42,372 nucleotides of DNA from Oscillospiraceae bacterium (GTDB lineage: Bacteria; Bacillota; Clostridia; Oscillospirales; Oscillospiraceae), in NCBI GenBank assembly GCA_017461585.1, contig JAFTYM010000017.1, positions 1 through 42,372 of the forward strand, in the 5' to 3' direction. Below, piece by piece: positions 1-7,288 of the stretch. A model generated the notes under the pieces. It made no database searches. It worked only from the letters and a program-made list of their open reading frames with translations, and was not told where the DNA came from. A program made the position numbers and the translations under genes. Position 1 is the stretch's first letter; every line of letters begins with the position of its first letter.

Positions 1-155
1 ATATTGGCAAAACTGCAAGCACTTAAAAAGATAGATTTTGTTCGTAAACGAGGCAGAAAAGCGCTGTAATACTGTATGTCTTACGAGCTTTGATAACGAT
101 GTTTACGGGCAAAGGATTTCTTTTTAAGCTTATGTTTTCTTATCGGGTACACCCT
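1..155 (+). mobile_element. Right part of a MITE-like repeat element (left window end)
   Basis: Positions 1-142 match 42231-42372 with only three differences (positions 3, 17 and 18); 19-142 is identical over 124 bp. The copy ends at 129-155 in a 27-bp sequence that is the exact reverse complement of 42106-42132, so the two ends behave as terminal inverted repeats (outer tip AGGGTGTACCC). No transposase or other protein is encoded. Its 5' half lies outside the window. It abuts the interior of a kinase gene, so it most likely inserted there. The family is not recognised. Confidence 0.75.
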
Positions 156-156
156 T

Positions 157-552
157 TACGCACTTCACGACCTGTACCTCAGCACTAACGCTGTACAGCA
201 GGCTATCATCGCTCAGGACAAAGCGATCAAGCTCATCGCAGACCGCGGCTCCTGCGTTATTGTCGGACGCGCTGCTGACCATGTTCTGAGAGAAAGAGAA
301 AATGTGGTAAGCATCTTCATCCACGCTCCCAAGCCTTACCGCGTCAATAAAGTCATGGAAATGTATGGTGATACACACGAGGAGGGTGCAAAGAGCATCG
401 CCCGTTCTGACGCTTCCCGTGCAGCTTATTATGAAAATATTTCAGGCAAAGCATGGGGCGACTCCAGAAATTACAGTCTTTGTATCGACAGCAGTATAGG
501 CGTCGAAGCCGCAGCAGAGCTTATATGCTGCTATGTAAAAAACATTAAGTAA
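157..552 (+). pseudogene. Cytidylate kinase-like family protein, 5'-truncated by the repeat
   Basis: The reading frame enters from the repeat and gives about 131 recognisable residues: an N-terminal part with the run CVIVGRAADHVLRER, then SIFIHAP, a lid-like region with KSIARSDASRAAYY, and the ending NYSLCIDSSIGVEAAAEL. This is the C-terminal two thirds of the cytidylate kinase-like family (about 200 residues in full), which transfers phosphate from ATP to a small substrate that is usually not known. The glycine-rich P-loop near the family's N-terminus is absent; the homologous sequence starts right at the repeat boundary. The frame stays open back to position 97 but offers no ATG, GTG or TTG before the internal ATG at 304, so a working protein is unlikely. 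A terminator-like hairpin follows at 562-634. Confidence 0.7.
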
Positions 553-561
553 ATACATCTT

Positions 562-634
562 CCCCCGTTTCATAATTTGACACTAATTTACCTCATATGA
601 TAAAATTTAGTGTTAACAAGAAACGGGGGCATTT
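562..634 (+). terminator. Composite hairpin terminator after the kinase fragment
   Basis: The outer arms at 562-571 (CCCCCGTTTC) and 620-629 (GAAACGGGGG) pair perfectly. An inner imperfect stem (580-589 with 603-613) extends the structure, and CATTTTT follows. It fits a rho-independent terminator for read-through from the kinase gene. Its 3' arm contains the GGGGG that would serve as ribosome site for the next gene. Confidence 0.55.
577..606 (+). promoter_or_regulatory. Sigma-A-type promoter for the AEC/TIR genes
   Basis: TTGACA at 577-582 and TAAAAT at 601-606 are separated by 18 bp. The promoter sits inside the loop of the upstream terminator, so transcripts starting near 613 lack the 5' arm of that hairpin and escape it. 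Confidence 0.55.
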
Positions 635-636
635 TT

Positions 637-1551
637 ATGTTTGAAAGCACACAGATAATCTTAAGTCAGATGTCTCGTATGGTTGTTTTTATCATCATCG
701 GCTTTGCATTGGGCAAGTGCAAAATAGTTACTGAAAAAACGAGCTCTGCCATCACGGGTCTTCTCATAAATGCAATTTTGCCCTGCACCATATTCAATTC
801 ATATTTCATAGAGCGCACACCTGACAACATCCGCATCGTTTTATATTCTCTTTTGGGCGGATTTTTTGCAATGGCTGCAACTGCCATAGTCTCTGCCCTT
901 TTCCTTAGAAAAGACCCCATTGAAAACTTTGGCGGAACAATCGCAAACACAGCCTTTATGGCGATGCCCCTTGTAAACTCCGCATTGGGACAGGGCTCAG
1001 CCCTTTATGTAACAGGCTTTTTCATGGTGCAGACAGTAGTCATGTGGACATACAATATCCTGTTCATGCGCCCCAAGGGTGAAAAGCCCAACTACCGCGC
1101 ACTGTATGCAAGCCCCGTATCGGTTTCCCTTGTACTGGGTATCCTCGTCTTCTTCGCGGGGCTTCCCATTCCCACAATTATACGCGACTGTGCGGCATCC
1201 GTTGCTGCCTGCAACAGCCCCATCGCCATGATAATGCTGGGTATTTACATCAGCAAAACCAAATTCTCTGACATCTTCACAACACCCAGAATCTACTGGG
1301 TCTCTGCCGTCAGACTTATCCTCGTTCCCATTGCGGTAATTCTCGTGCTTTTCATCGTCCCCCGTGACATGACAGCACTTCGCATCGGCATTCTCATCGG
1401 AGCTGCCGCACCCGCTGCCATAAACACAGCAGTTTTCCCCGAAAAGGCGGGCATGAACTATACCCACGGCGTAAAGATCATCTGCCTTTCCACCATTTTC
1501 TCAATCATCACCCTGCCCCTTATGACCTTTATCGCAAATCTCATCTGGTAA
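637..1551 (+). CDS. AEC-family (auxin efflux carrier-like) transporter
   Basis: The 304-residue protein is almost entirely hydrophobic, with about ten predicted membrane segments in two halves. Features typical of the AEC family (bacterial members export or import malate, malonate and other organic anions) are the start QIILSQMSRMVVFIIIGFALGK, the NTAFMAMPLVNSALG stretch of the middle helices, and AAPAAINTAVFPEKAG near the C-terminus. A GTG start at 610 would add nine residues, but that codon lies in the upstream hairpin; ATG 637 has GGGGG eight bases upstream and matches the family start better. The TIR-domain gene follows after 25 bp and is probably co-transcribed. The substrate cannot be told from sequence. 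Confidence 0.85.
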   Translation: MFESTQIILSQMSRMVVFIIIGFALGKCKIVTEKTSSAITGLLINAILPCTIFNSYFIERTPDNIRIVLYSLLGGFFAMAATAIVSALFLRKDPIENFGGTIANTAFMAMPLVNSALGQGSALYVTGFFMVQTVVMWTYNILFMRPKGEKPNYRALYASPVSVSLVLGILVFFAGLPIPTIIRDCAASVAACNSPIAMIMLGIYISKTKFSDIFTTPRIYWVSAVRLILVPIAVILVLFIVPRDMTALRIGILIGAAAPAAINTAVFPEKAGMNYTHGVKIICLSTIFSIITLPLMTFIANLIW

Positions 1552-1576
1552 ACCTGTTTTTTAAGGAGGTTTCCCC

Positions 1577-4500
1577 ATGGAACGAAAATATAAGGCGTTT
1601 ATAAGCTACCGCCATGCGGACTTAGACTCTGCCGTAGCAAAAACTCTTCACACTCTTATAGAGCAGTACCGCATCCCGAAAGCGCTCCGCACAGACGGCG
1701 AAAAGAAAATGGGCATTGTTTTCCGCGACGAAGAGGAGCTGTCTGCCACAAACGACCTTACCGACAAGATATACACCGCTCTTGATAATTCAGAACACCT
1801 TATCGTCATCTGCACAAGAGCAACGCTCCAGTCTCCCTGGGTCACAAAAGAGGTAGAGCATTTTCTCACAAAGCACGATCGCGACAAAGCTCACATCATC
1901 TTGGCTGACGGTGAACCTATGGAGGTATTTCCCCGTCCGCTGACCCACCACGAACTTGAAAACGGCATGGTAGAGGTAACGGAGCCTATGGCTGTGGACG
2001 TGCGTGCCGAGGATATCCCAGCCGTTAAGAAAAGACTTAAATCGCAGATACTGCGTCTTTTTGCCGCCATGCTGGGCTGCCCTTACGACGCCCTTGCCAT
2101 GCGTGAGCAGCGCAGAAAAAGACAGCGTTTCGCCGCTGTTATGTCTGTAGTCCTTGCCATCGCCGTCGGTTTTTCCACGGTTCTTCTGATCAAAAACCAT
2201 CAGATAGACCGCAAAAACGAGGAACTGGACAGCGCCAATACCGCCCTCGAGGCAAAAAACGAGGAACTGGACAAAAAGAACTCCGAGCTGGATCAGAAAA
2301 ACGAGGAGTTGGAAGAGAAAAACGCCGAAGTCCTTCAGCGAGAATCCGAACTCCTGACGGCAAACTCCACCGAAGCTTACCGCGAAGGCAATAACTACAC
2401 CGCCATTGCAGACGCATCTCTTGCTCTGCCTACGGAAAACGACCCTCGCCCCTATTACGCTCCCGCAGAAGCTGCTCTTCTCACCGCCCTCAGTCCCTTT
2501 GACAACGAGGTAAATTATGTAATGAGAGATACGGTTCTGGAACAGACCACACCTGTGGAAAACTTCCGCATCTCAGCAGACGGCACAAAACTTGCCACAA
2601 TCGACCTATACAGCGTTGTCACCATCTTCGACACCGTCTCAGGTGAGGTTCTGAACACCATTCAGCTTAACACAAATACTGTTTATTACTCCTTCAGCAA
2701 TATCCACATGCTCCCCTGTGACGCCATAAACGGCTTCATCATCTTTGACGGCTACACCATTGCAGCCATCTCCTTTGACACATGCGACATCCTGTGGTCG
2801 CATGACGCCCTCCGCTCTGTGTCAGACTTTCTGTGTCCTTCAGGCGACTCAAGTATATTCGCATACGTCCGCACCTATTTTGATGAGACTGACGAATGTA
2901 CAAACTATGAGCTGGTATTTCTCTCGGGCGAAACAGGCAAGACCGTCGCCACATCTACATTTATAGACGGAAGCGTCTACAGCAAAGATAACTATCTCTC
3001 AACATATTTCACAGGCTTGGTCTGCCAGGGAATGTACAATGGACGCTTCTCTTCTGACAATAACACCTTTGTGACCAGCTATTTCTCCCGCAGCGAAGAC
3101 GACGTTTACACCATCCACTACTCCATTACAGATTTAGCTGCCGGCACATCGAAAGACATCTGCAGCTATGACGTGGATGATTATTATTTCTCAGAAGAAG
3201 TTTATTTTCTGTTCTTTGACACTGACAACACAATAATCTCCGTCCGAAAGCACTCCGACTCAGACTACGTTATGCAGGCAGAGCGCATTAACATAAACAG
3301 CGGCAGAATATATTGGCAGCTCCCCTTCCCGAAAGCAACTCTGTTTTCATACACAAGTTCAGAAATAGAAAATATTTTTGGCTTCACCTCAGGCGCAACA
3401 GGCACTACCGCATACGTGATTTTAAACGACTTTGTATACAGCTTTGACACCCTGACAGGTGAATATATCTCCTCAAGCAAAATCAGCAGCAACGTAGTTG
3501 ACGCATACATCGTAAACGGCACCTTTGTCTATGCCCTTGACAACGGACACTACAGCGAAGCATTTCTCTCCTCATACGGAATAAACGACATGGGTGACGC
3601 CATAGATCTGGGTGATATTCTCCGTATGCGCATATGGAACGGCGGTCCAACTGCTCTCCACGGCAGCGCCGAGTATTCTGACGCAGGCTATATTGCCGCT
3701 GTCCCCGCAGACAACTCTCACGCTGTTGTAATCAAGCGAGTAAGCGTGATAGAGGAACTGTTCCCTGCTGAGTATACAGGGCTTAACGATGACAGCTCAT
3801 ACTTCTCAGACAATCATCCATTCCTTCTGGAAGACAGCACCCTCGCCCTGGGACCTTTCTACAGGGACAACACATATTTCTTTAAAATAACAGACTCCGA
3901 CACAGGTGAATTCATCCGCGAATTCCCCCTGTCGAGCACCTTTGGTCTGGATAATATGCTCTTCACCCCCGACGGAAAGCACATCATAAATACCGACGAT
4001 TACGGCAATATCACCGTATACAATGAGGACAACACCTCTGAAGTGCTATACGAAACAGAGTATACTCTCTTTACTTATGCAGACCTTTTCATCTGCGACC
4101 TTCCCGCGCTCAGCGCCTCCTCAGTTTTGTCAGAGACAAAGGATGTTCTCTCCGCTGTATGTACGGAAGATACACTTATTCTCTGGACAAACGGAGAAAA
4201 CCGCCGCGAGATACCGCTTCCCGATGATCTGACATGGCTCTATAAGGATGACTCCAGCGCCACATTCCTAATGGAAATCGCAAGCGACGGAAGCGTCCTG
4301 ATATCCGGCTTTACAAACGATGACCACGATATCGACCGTCTCGCCGCCTACAGCACAGTAAGCGGCAAATGGAATTATATCGATACTGCCGATATCCCTC
4401 TCTGCGTCGGAAGTCTCTATTTCTCCGATACATCATCGACCATGGCGCTGTTGGACGACAACGGTATCGTACACATGTGTGACACTTCGGGAAAAGAGAC

Positions 4501-4933
4501 CGTCTCCTTCTCTCTGCAGCTGCCCACAAACTCCATTTCCCAGTTGGATCTTATTCTGGACGACACCTATATCATGGTCAAAACCACCGATCTGCAGGTT
4601 CTGATCTATGACGCGGCTACAGGCGAGATAGTTTACAGAGAGACAGATGTCTCCCTTTCCATGGTTAAGCTGTATCCCTACTATGACAGCGCAAATAACA
4701 GACTGTACATCGCCACGGAGTCCAACACCTCCGTCTGCGCAGGTCTCTGTATAGACATCAGCAGCTGGACAACGCTGGCACGCATTAACGGCCTTATCTA
4801 TTTCAATGAAGATACCCTCGAGATGTTCCGCGTTGCCTATATCAAAGAGTCCTACGCAACAGGCATCGTAACACAGTCCCTCCCCTCTACAGAAAAGCTT
4901 GCATCTCTTGCAAGAGAATTTCTGGGAATATAA
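1577..4933 (+). CDS. TIR domain / transmembrane / coiled-coil / beta-propeller protein
   Basis: 1118 residues, preceded by AAGGAGG. Residues 4-125 form a TIR domain (start KYKAFISYRHADLD; SPWVTKEVEHF with W88 and E92, the spacing of the glutamate that is catalytic in NAD-cleaving TIR domains). A membrane helix at about 185-205 follows a basic KRQR stretch. Residues 210-262 form a coiled coil built on repeated KNEELD-type heptads. A short TPR-like segment (about 265-300, GNNYTAIADASLAL) leads into about 800 residues with WD40/quinoprotein-like repeats (FDTVSGEVLNTI, YDAATGEIVYRE), probably outside the cell. The layout suggests a membrane receptor that couples extracellular sensing to a cytoplasmic TIR signal or NADase. 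No Thoeris partner is nearby. The ligand and the enzymatic activity are unproven. Confidence 0.8.
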   Translation: MERKYKAFISYRHADLDSAVAKTLHTLIEQYRIPKALRTDGEKKMGIVFRDEEELSATNDLTDKIYTALDNSEHLIVICTRATLQSPWVTKEVEHFLTKHDRDKAHIILADGEPMEVFPRPLTHHELENGMVEVTEPMAVDVRAEDIPAVKKRLKSQILRLFAAMLGCPYDALAMREQRRKRQRFAAVMSVVLAIAVGFSTVLLIKNHQIDRKNEELDSANTALEAKNEELDKKNSELDQKNEELEEKNAEVLQRESELLTANSTEAYREGNNYTAIADASLALPTENDPRPYYAPAEAALLTALSPFDNEVNYVMRDTVLEQTTPVENFRISADGTKLATIDLYSVVTIFDTVSGEVLNTIQLNTNTVYYSFSNIHMLPCDAINGFIIFDGYTIAAISFDTCDILWSHDALRSVSDFLCPSGDSSIFAYVRTYFDETDECTNYELVFLSGETGKTVATSTFIDGSVYSKDNYLSTYFTGLVCQGMYNGRFSSDNNTFVTSYFSRSEDDVYTIHYSITDLAAGTSKDICSYDVDDYYFSEEVYFLFFDTDNTIISVRKHSDSDYVMQAERININSGRIYWQLPFPKATLFSYTSSEIENIFGFTSGATGTTAYVILNDFVYSFDTLTGEYISSSKISSNVVDAYIVNGTFVYALDNGHYSEAFLSSYGINDMGDAIDLGDILRMRIWNGGPTALHGSAEYSDAGYIAAVPADNSHAVVIKRVSVIEELFPAEYTGLNDDSSYFSDNHPFLLEDSTLALGPFYRDNTYFFKITDSDTGEFIREFPLSSTFGLDNMLFTPDGKHIINTDDYGNITVYNEDNTSEVLYETEYTLFTYADLFICDLPALSASSVLSETKDVLSAVCTEDTLILWTNGENRREIPLPDDLTWLYKDDSSATFLMEIASDGSVLISGFTNDDHDIDRLAAYSTVSGKWNYIDTADIPLCVGSLYFSDTSSTMALLDDNGIVHMCDTSGKETVSFSLQLPTNSISQLDLILDDTYIMVKTTDLQVLIYDAATGEIVYRETDVSLSMVKLYPYYDSANNRLYIATESNTSVCAGLCIDISSWTTLARINGLIYFNEDTLEMFRVAYIKESYATGIVTQSLPSTEKLASLAREFLGI

Positions 4934-4945
4934 AAGGATCCGCCT

Positions 4946-5083
4946 ATGAAAAAACCGTTAAAAATAATCATAATCATACTGGTCATCCTGTGCGCTCTGG
5001 CTGTTCGACTAAGCACAAAAATCCCCGATGTACAATACATCGGGGATTTTCTCATTTTTCAAAAATATCTGTTTTGCTCATAA
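4946..5083 (+). CDS. Small hydrophobic ORF, probably a gene remnant
   Basis: An ATG 12 bp after the TIR gene, with AAGGA upstream, opens a 45-codon frame: MKKPLKIIIIILVILCALAV, then a short tail. The start looks like a genuine signal peptide or membrane anchor (two lysines, then about 14 hydrophobic residues). The frame then runs straight through the strong hairpin at 5018-5050 and stops inside the 3' end of the convergent queT gene. The 3' part of a once longer exported protein was probably lost. It may alternatively be a true small membrane protein. Confidence 0.3.
   Translation: MKKPLKIIIIILVILCALAVRLSTKIPDVQYIGDFLIFQKYLFCS
5018..5050. terminator. Bidirectional terminator between the TIR gene and queT
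   Basis: A perfect 15-bp stem (5018-5032 with 5036-5050; core ATCCCCGATGTA) has a CAA loop and is flanked by A-run and T-run, so it can act on both convergent transcripts. Confidence 0.85.
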
Positions 5084-5534
5084 CGCGATGGAGCAGGATA
5101 CCCAGCACACCGCAGGATATCACTTCACCGATGCCCACCGTCATAACAAGGAATATCCATGCATCGGGAGCTCCGTAGACATACTGCAGCACAAGAGGTA
5201 CGATGACCATATTTGCAAGTATGGGAAACACGGGAGCGAGATATTTGCTCTTTTTTCTGCACCAGTACGTGCCCAGCGCACCGAGTAGCGTTGCGATTGA
5301 GCCGAACACTACATCCCAAAGGGCACAGCCTGTGAGGACATTTGCGAGAATGCACCCCACAAAAAGTCCGGGCACGGCAGCAGGTGTAAACAGGGGCAGG
5401 ATGGTCAGCGCCTCGGAAAGGCGGATCTGCACAACTCCGCTGGCAAGTCCCAAAAGGTTTGCAGCGAACGTCAGCGCGACGTACATGGCGGCAATCAGCG
5501 CACCGTGAGTCAGATAGCGTGTCTTTCTGTTCAT
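5052..5534 (-). CDS. queT: QueT-family queuosine-precursor transporter (ECF S component)
   Basis: 160 residues, five to six membrane helices. The sequence is typical of QueT, the substrate-binding (S) component of an ECF transporter for a queuosine precursor such as preQ1 or queuine: an N-terminal THGALIAAMYVALTFAANL helix, the conserved VVQIRLSEALTILPLFTPAAVPGLFVG region, and LGALGTYWCRK. AAGGAG lies nine bases before the ATG. Energising ECF subunits are not in the window and are usually encoded elsewhere and shared. A preQ1-I-like riboswitch and its own promoter lie directly upstream, which supports the substrate and predicts repression when preQ1 is plentiful. Confidence 0.9.
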   Translation of the reverse strand: MNRKTRYLTHGALIAAMYVALTFAANLLGLASGVVQIRLSEALTILPLFTPAAVPGLFVGCILANVLTGCALWDVVFGSIATLLGALGTYWCRKKSKYLAPVFPILANMVIVPLVLQYVYGAPDAWIFLVMTVGIGEVISCGVLGILLHRVMSKTDIFEK

Positions 5535-5540
5535 ATTAAA

Positions 5541-5587
5541 TTTCTCCTTTAGTTTTGTTTATAGTGAGGAAGGTCTCGAACTCACTG
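5541..5587 (-). promoter_or_regulatory. preQ1 class I riboswitch candidate
   Basis: Read on the minus strand, the queT leader has stem AGTGAG (5581-5586) / CTCACT (5563-5568), a 12-nt loop TTCGAGACCTTC, and an A-rich tail ATAAACAAAACTAAAGGAG. This is the small H-type pseudoknot layout of preQ1-I aptamers (P1, GUUC..AG loop, A-rich tail ending in CUAA). The tail runs into the ribosome site, so control of translation initiation is likely. The position just downstream of the predicted start of transcription and the QueT target gene both support it. Confidence 0.7.
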
Positions 5588-5593
5588 GGAGAG

Positions 5594-5622
5594 ATTATAC
5601 TACCCCTTTTTACAGATTGCAA
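5594..5622 (-). promoter_or_regulatory. Promoter of queT
   Basis: On the minus strand, TTGCAA (5617-5622), a 17-bp spacer and TATAAT (5594-5599). Transcription would start near 5587, just at the beginning of the riboswitch. Confidence 0.75.
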
Positions 5623-5624
5623 CA

Positions 5625-5655
5625 AAAAAACACCCGAGAATAAAGGGTGTTTTTT
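5625..5655. terminator. Terminator of the SDR gene
   Basis: AAAAAACACCC (5625-5635) pairs with GGGTGTTTTTT (5645-5655). A T-run follows on the minus strand just after the SDR stop codon; the stem is symmetric enough to work in both directions. Confidence 0.75.
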
Positions 5656-5665
5656 ATCAATATTC

Positions 5666-6571
5666 TTATTCGTCGCCGGGAATGGGATGACCCATGAAGC
5701 AGAACAGCATTGTGAGCTGCATATCGCCGATGTACTGAGCGGGACGCTTAACAACTGTCTCGGGATGGGGGAAGGGATAATCCATAACGCGGAGAACCTC
5801 GCCCATGAGAAGACCTGTAGCGTGGAGCTCTGATGCTCTCGTGCAGCAGTAAACAAGACCGGCACCTGCTGCATCAATGGGAATAAGACCGTCGAAGCCG
5901 GGCATGCTCATCTGCGCAGGATTTACATCATCCATGCTCTTAACAGAGTCGGGGTTGATCTGACCTACGCCTGCAGGAGCAAGGCAGAATACGTTAACGC
6001 CTGTGCCCTTTACTTCGCTTGCCAGAGACATTGTAGCGGATGTGGCAGCAGCCTTACCTGCTGTGTAGATGGAACCGCCCAGCATGGGAGGCAGATAGTA
6101 AGACTGTGTTGTGGAGTAGATAACAGTACCGTGACCGCGCTTGATCATCTCGGGAACGAAAGCCTGAGCTGTCAGCATAACGCCGCGTGCGGAGATAGCA
6201 TAGGATTTGTCAAGATCCTCGATGGAAGACTCAAGAATTGTACCGTTGAGAGAGAGATCCATTGCGTTGTTTACGAGAATGTCAACCTTGCCGTACTTCT
6301 CAAAAGCCTTTGCAGCCAGATTCTTGATATCCTCTGCAACACAAACGTCTGCCTTTACAAAAATAGCAGCATCTGCTCCGCAGTCTGCGCAGATCTCATC
6401 TACAACTGCGCCGCCGCGAGCTTCGTTTCTGCCGACTACAACGACCTTTGCGCCTGCCCAAGCCAGAGCCTGTGCATAACCCTTACCTACGTTGCTTGTA
6501 GCGCCTGTAACAACAGCGACCTCACCGTCGAGGCAGCCCTTCTTCAGGCAGGTATTGTCAAGACTAAACAT
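5666..6571 (-). CDS. Short-chain dehydrogenase/reductase (SDR)
   Basis: 301 residues, Rossmann fold. The cofactor loop is TGATSNVGKG (residues 22-31); the middle glycine of the usual TGxxxGxG is replaced by N27. R49 (VVVVGRN) after the second strand suggests NADP(H). Further classical SDR residues are VNNA (101-104), the serine in STTQS, and Y170/K174 (YTAGK). It has a short N-terminal extension and an unusually long C-terminal tail (PHPETVVKRPAQYIGDMQL), longer than the usual 250 residues. AAGGAGG precedes the ATG. It is a single-gene unit with its own promoter and terminator. The substrate is unknown. Confidence 0.85.
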   Translation of the reverse strand: MFSLDNTCLKKGCLDGEVAVVTGATSNVGKGYAQALAWAGAKVVVVGRNEARGGAVVDEICADCGADAAIFVKADVCVAEDIKNLAAKAFEKYGKVDILVNNAMDLSLNGTILESSIEDLDKSYAISARGVMLTAQAFVPEMIKRGHGTVIYSTTQSYYLPPMLGGSIYTAGKAAATSATMSLASEVKGTGVNVFCLAPAGVGQINPDSVKSMDDVNPAQMSMPGFDGLIPIDAAGAGLVYCCTRASELHATGLLMGEVLRVMDYPFPHPETVVKRPAQYIGDMQLTMLFCFMGHPIPGDE

Positions 6572-6592
6572 GATATATTTCCTCCTTAAAGT

Positions 6593-6608
6593 TTCGGTTT
6601 TAACCGAA
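6593..6608. promoter_or_regulatory. Palindrome in the SDR leader (possible operator)
   Basis: TTCGGTT-TT-AACCGAA is a perfect 7-bp inverted repeat between the -10 box and the ribosome site of the SDR gene. Its position fits a repressor site, but no cognate regulator is identified. Confidence 0.35.
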
Positions 6609-6625
6609 TTAAATTTTCTCTGTAA

Positions 6626-6654
6626 ATTGTACCATCAGTACGGATTTTTTACAA
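6626..6654 (-). promoter_or_regulatory. Promoter of the SDR gene
   Basis: On the minus strand, TTGTAA (6649-6654), 17 bp, TACAAT (6626-6631), about 55 bp before the start codon. Confidence 0.5.
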
Positions 6655-6655
6655 C

Positions 6656-7165
6656 CTATTTTCCCAAAGACGCCACATACTGCCTGTAAATTGGATGCAT
6701 GGCGTTGCCCGGCATATCGGGGAACATGAGCTCCGGAGCTTTTTCATAATGCACCCAGTCCGCCCTGTTGACCTCCTGAGATAAAACCAGCTCTTTTTTC
6801 TTTGCTTTTCCTATAAATCCGTGCATAAGCTGACCGCGCAGTTCAAACCAGTATGTACCTGCGTAGGTCAGCTCATCAAGGTCGAGTCCCAGCTCTTCCT
6901 TAACCTCACGATACGCTGTCTGCTCTGCGTTGTCGCCGGGTTTAATATAGCCCGCAACAAAGGAGCGGTACTCATTTGAAAGATAGTTCTGCTGCAAAAG
7001 TGCGATCTCGTCAAACTCGTTTGCCACAAGGATTATGACACAGCTGTCAAACATATCAAAGCGGTATTTTCCGCACTTTTCGCAAAAAGGAACAAGACCT
7101 TCGTCCCCTGCCGGTTTATCAATCAGCTTTTCCCCGCACTCGGGGCAGTAAACATAATGCATCAT
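6656..7165 (-). CDS. Nudix hydrolase with N-terminal zinc ribbon
   Basis: 169 residues. The N-terminal YCPECGEK...FCEKCGKY is a four-cysteine zinc ribbon, followed by a Nudix domain; the arrangement resembles NADH pyrophosphatase (NudC) but is shorter. The Nudix box reads GYIKPGDNAEQTAYREVKEE, with aspartate instead of the first glutamate of Gx5Ex7REUxEExGU; the REVKEE metal-binding part is intact. A start further upstream (7216) lacks a ribosome site, while AGAGG sits before the tandem ATGATG at 7165/7162. It probably hydrolyses a nucleoside diphosphate derivative such as NADH or ADP-ribose. Confidence 0.85.
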   Translation of the reverse strand: MMHYVYCPECGEKLIDKPAGDEGLVPFCEKCGKYRFDMFDSCVIILVANEFDEIALLQQNYLSNEYRSFVAGYIKPGDNAEQTAYREVKEELGLDLDELTYAGTYWFELRGQLMHGFIGKAKKKELVLSQEVNRADWVHYEKAPELMFPDMPGNAMHPIYRQYVASLGK

Positions 7166-7197
7166 CTGACCTCTTTCATTACCATATTGTTTACAAC

Positions 7198-7226
7198 AGA
7201 TTACCACAGGGCGCACAAATAATCAA
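7198..7226 (-). promoter_or_regulatory. Promoter of the Nudix gene
   Basis: On the minus strand, TTGATT (7221-7226), 17 bp, TAATCT (7198-7203). It lies back to back with the galE promoter. Confidence 0.5.
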
Positions 7227-7232
7227 CGCTCA

Positions 7233-7260
7233 TTGACACCCACGGAAATTAAGATATAAT
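7233..7260 (+). promoter_or_regulatory. Promoter of galE
   Basis: TTGACA (7233-7238), 16 bp, perfect TATAAT (7255-7260), leaving a leader of about 22 nt before ATG 7289. Confidence 0.75.
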
Positions 7261-7288
7261 TGTACTATCTACTTTTGGGAGATAGTTT

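Noticed and set aside
1577-4933. Thoeris or other TIR defence system
   Set aside because: No ThsA-like, SMODS or other defence partner lies nearby; the neighbours are a transporter and queT. Only the domain architecture is reported.
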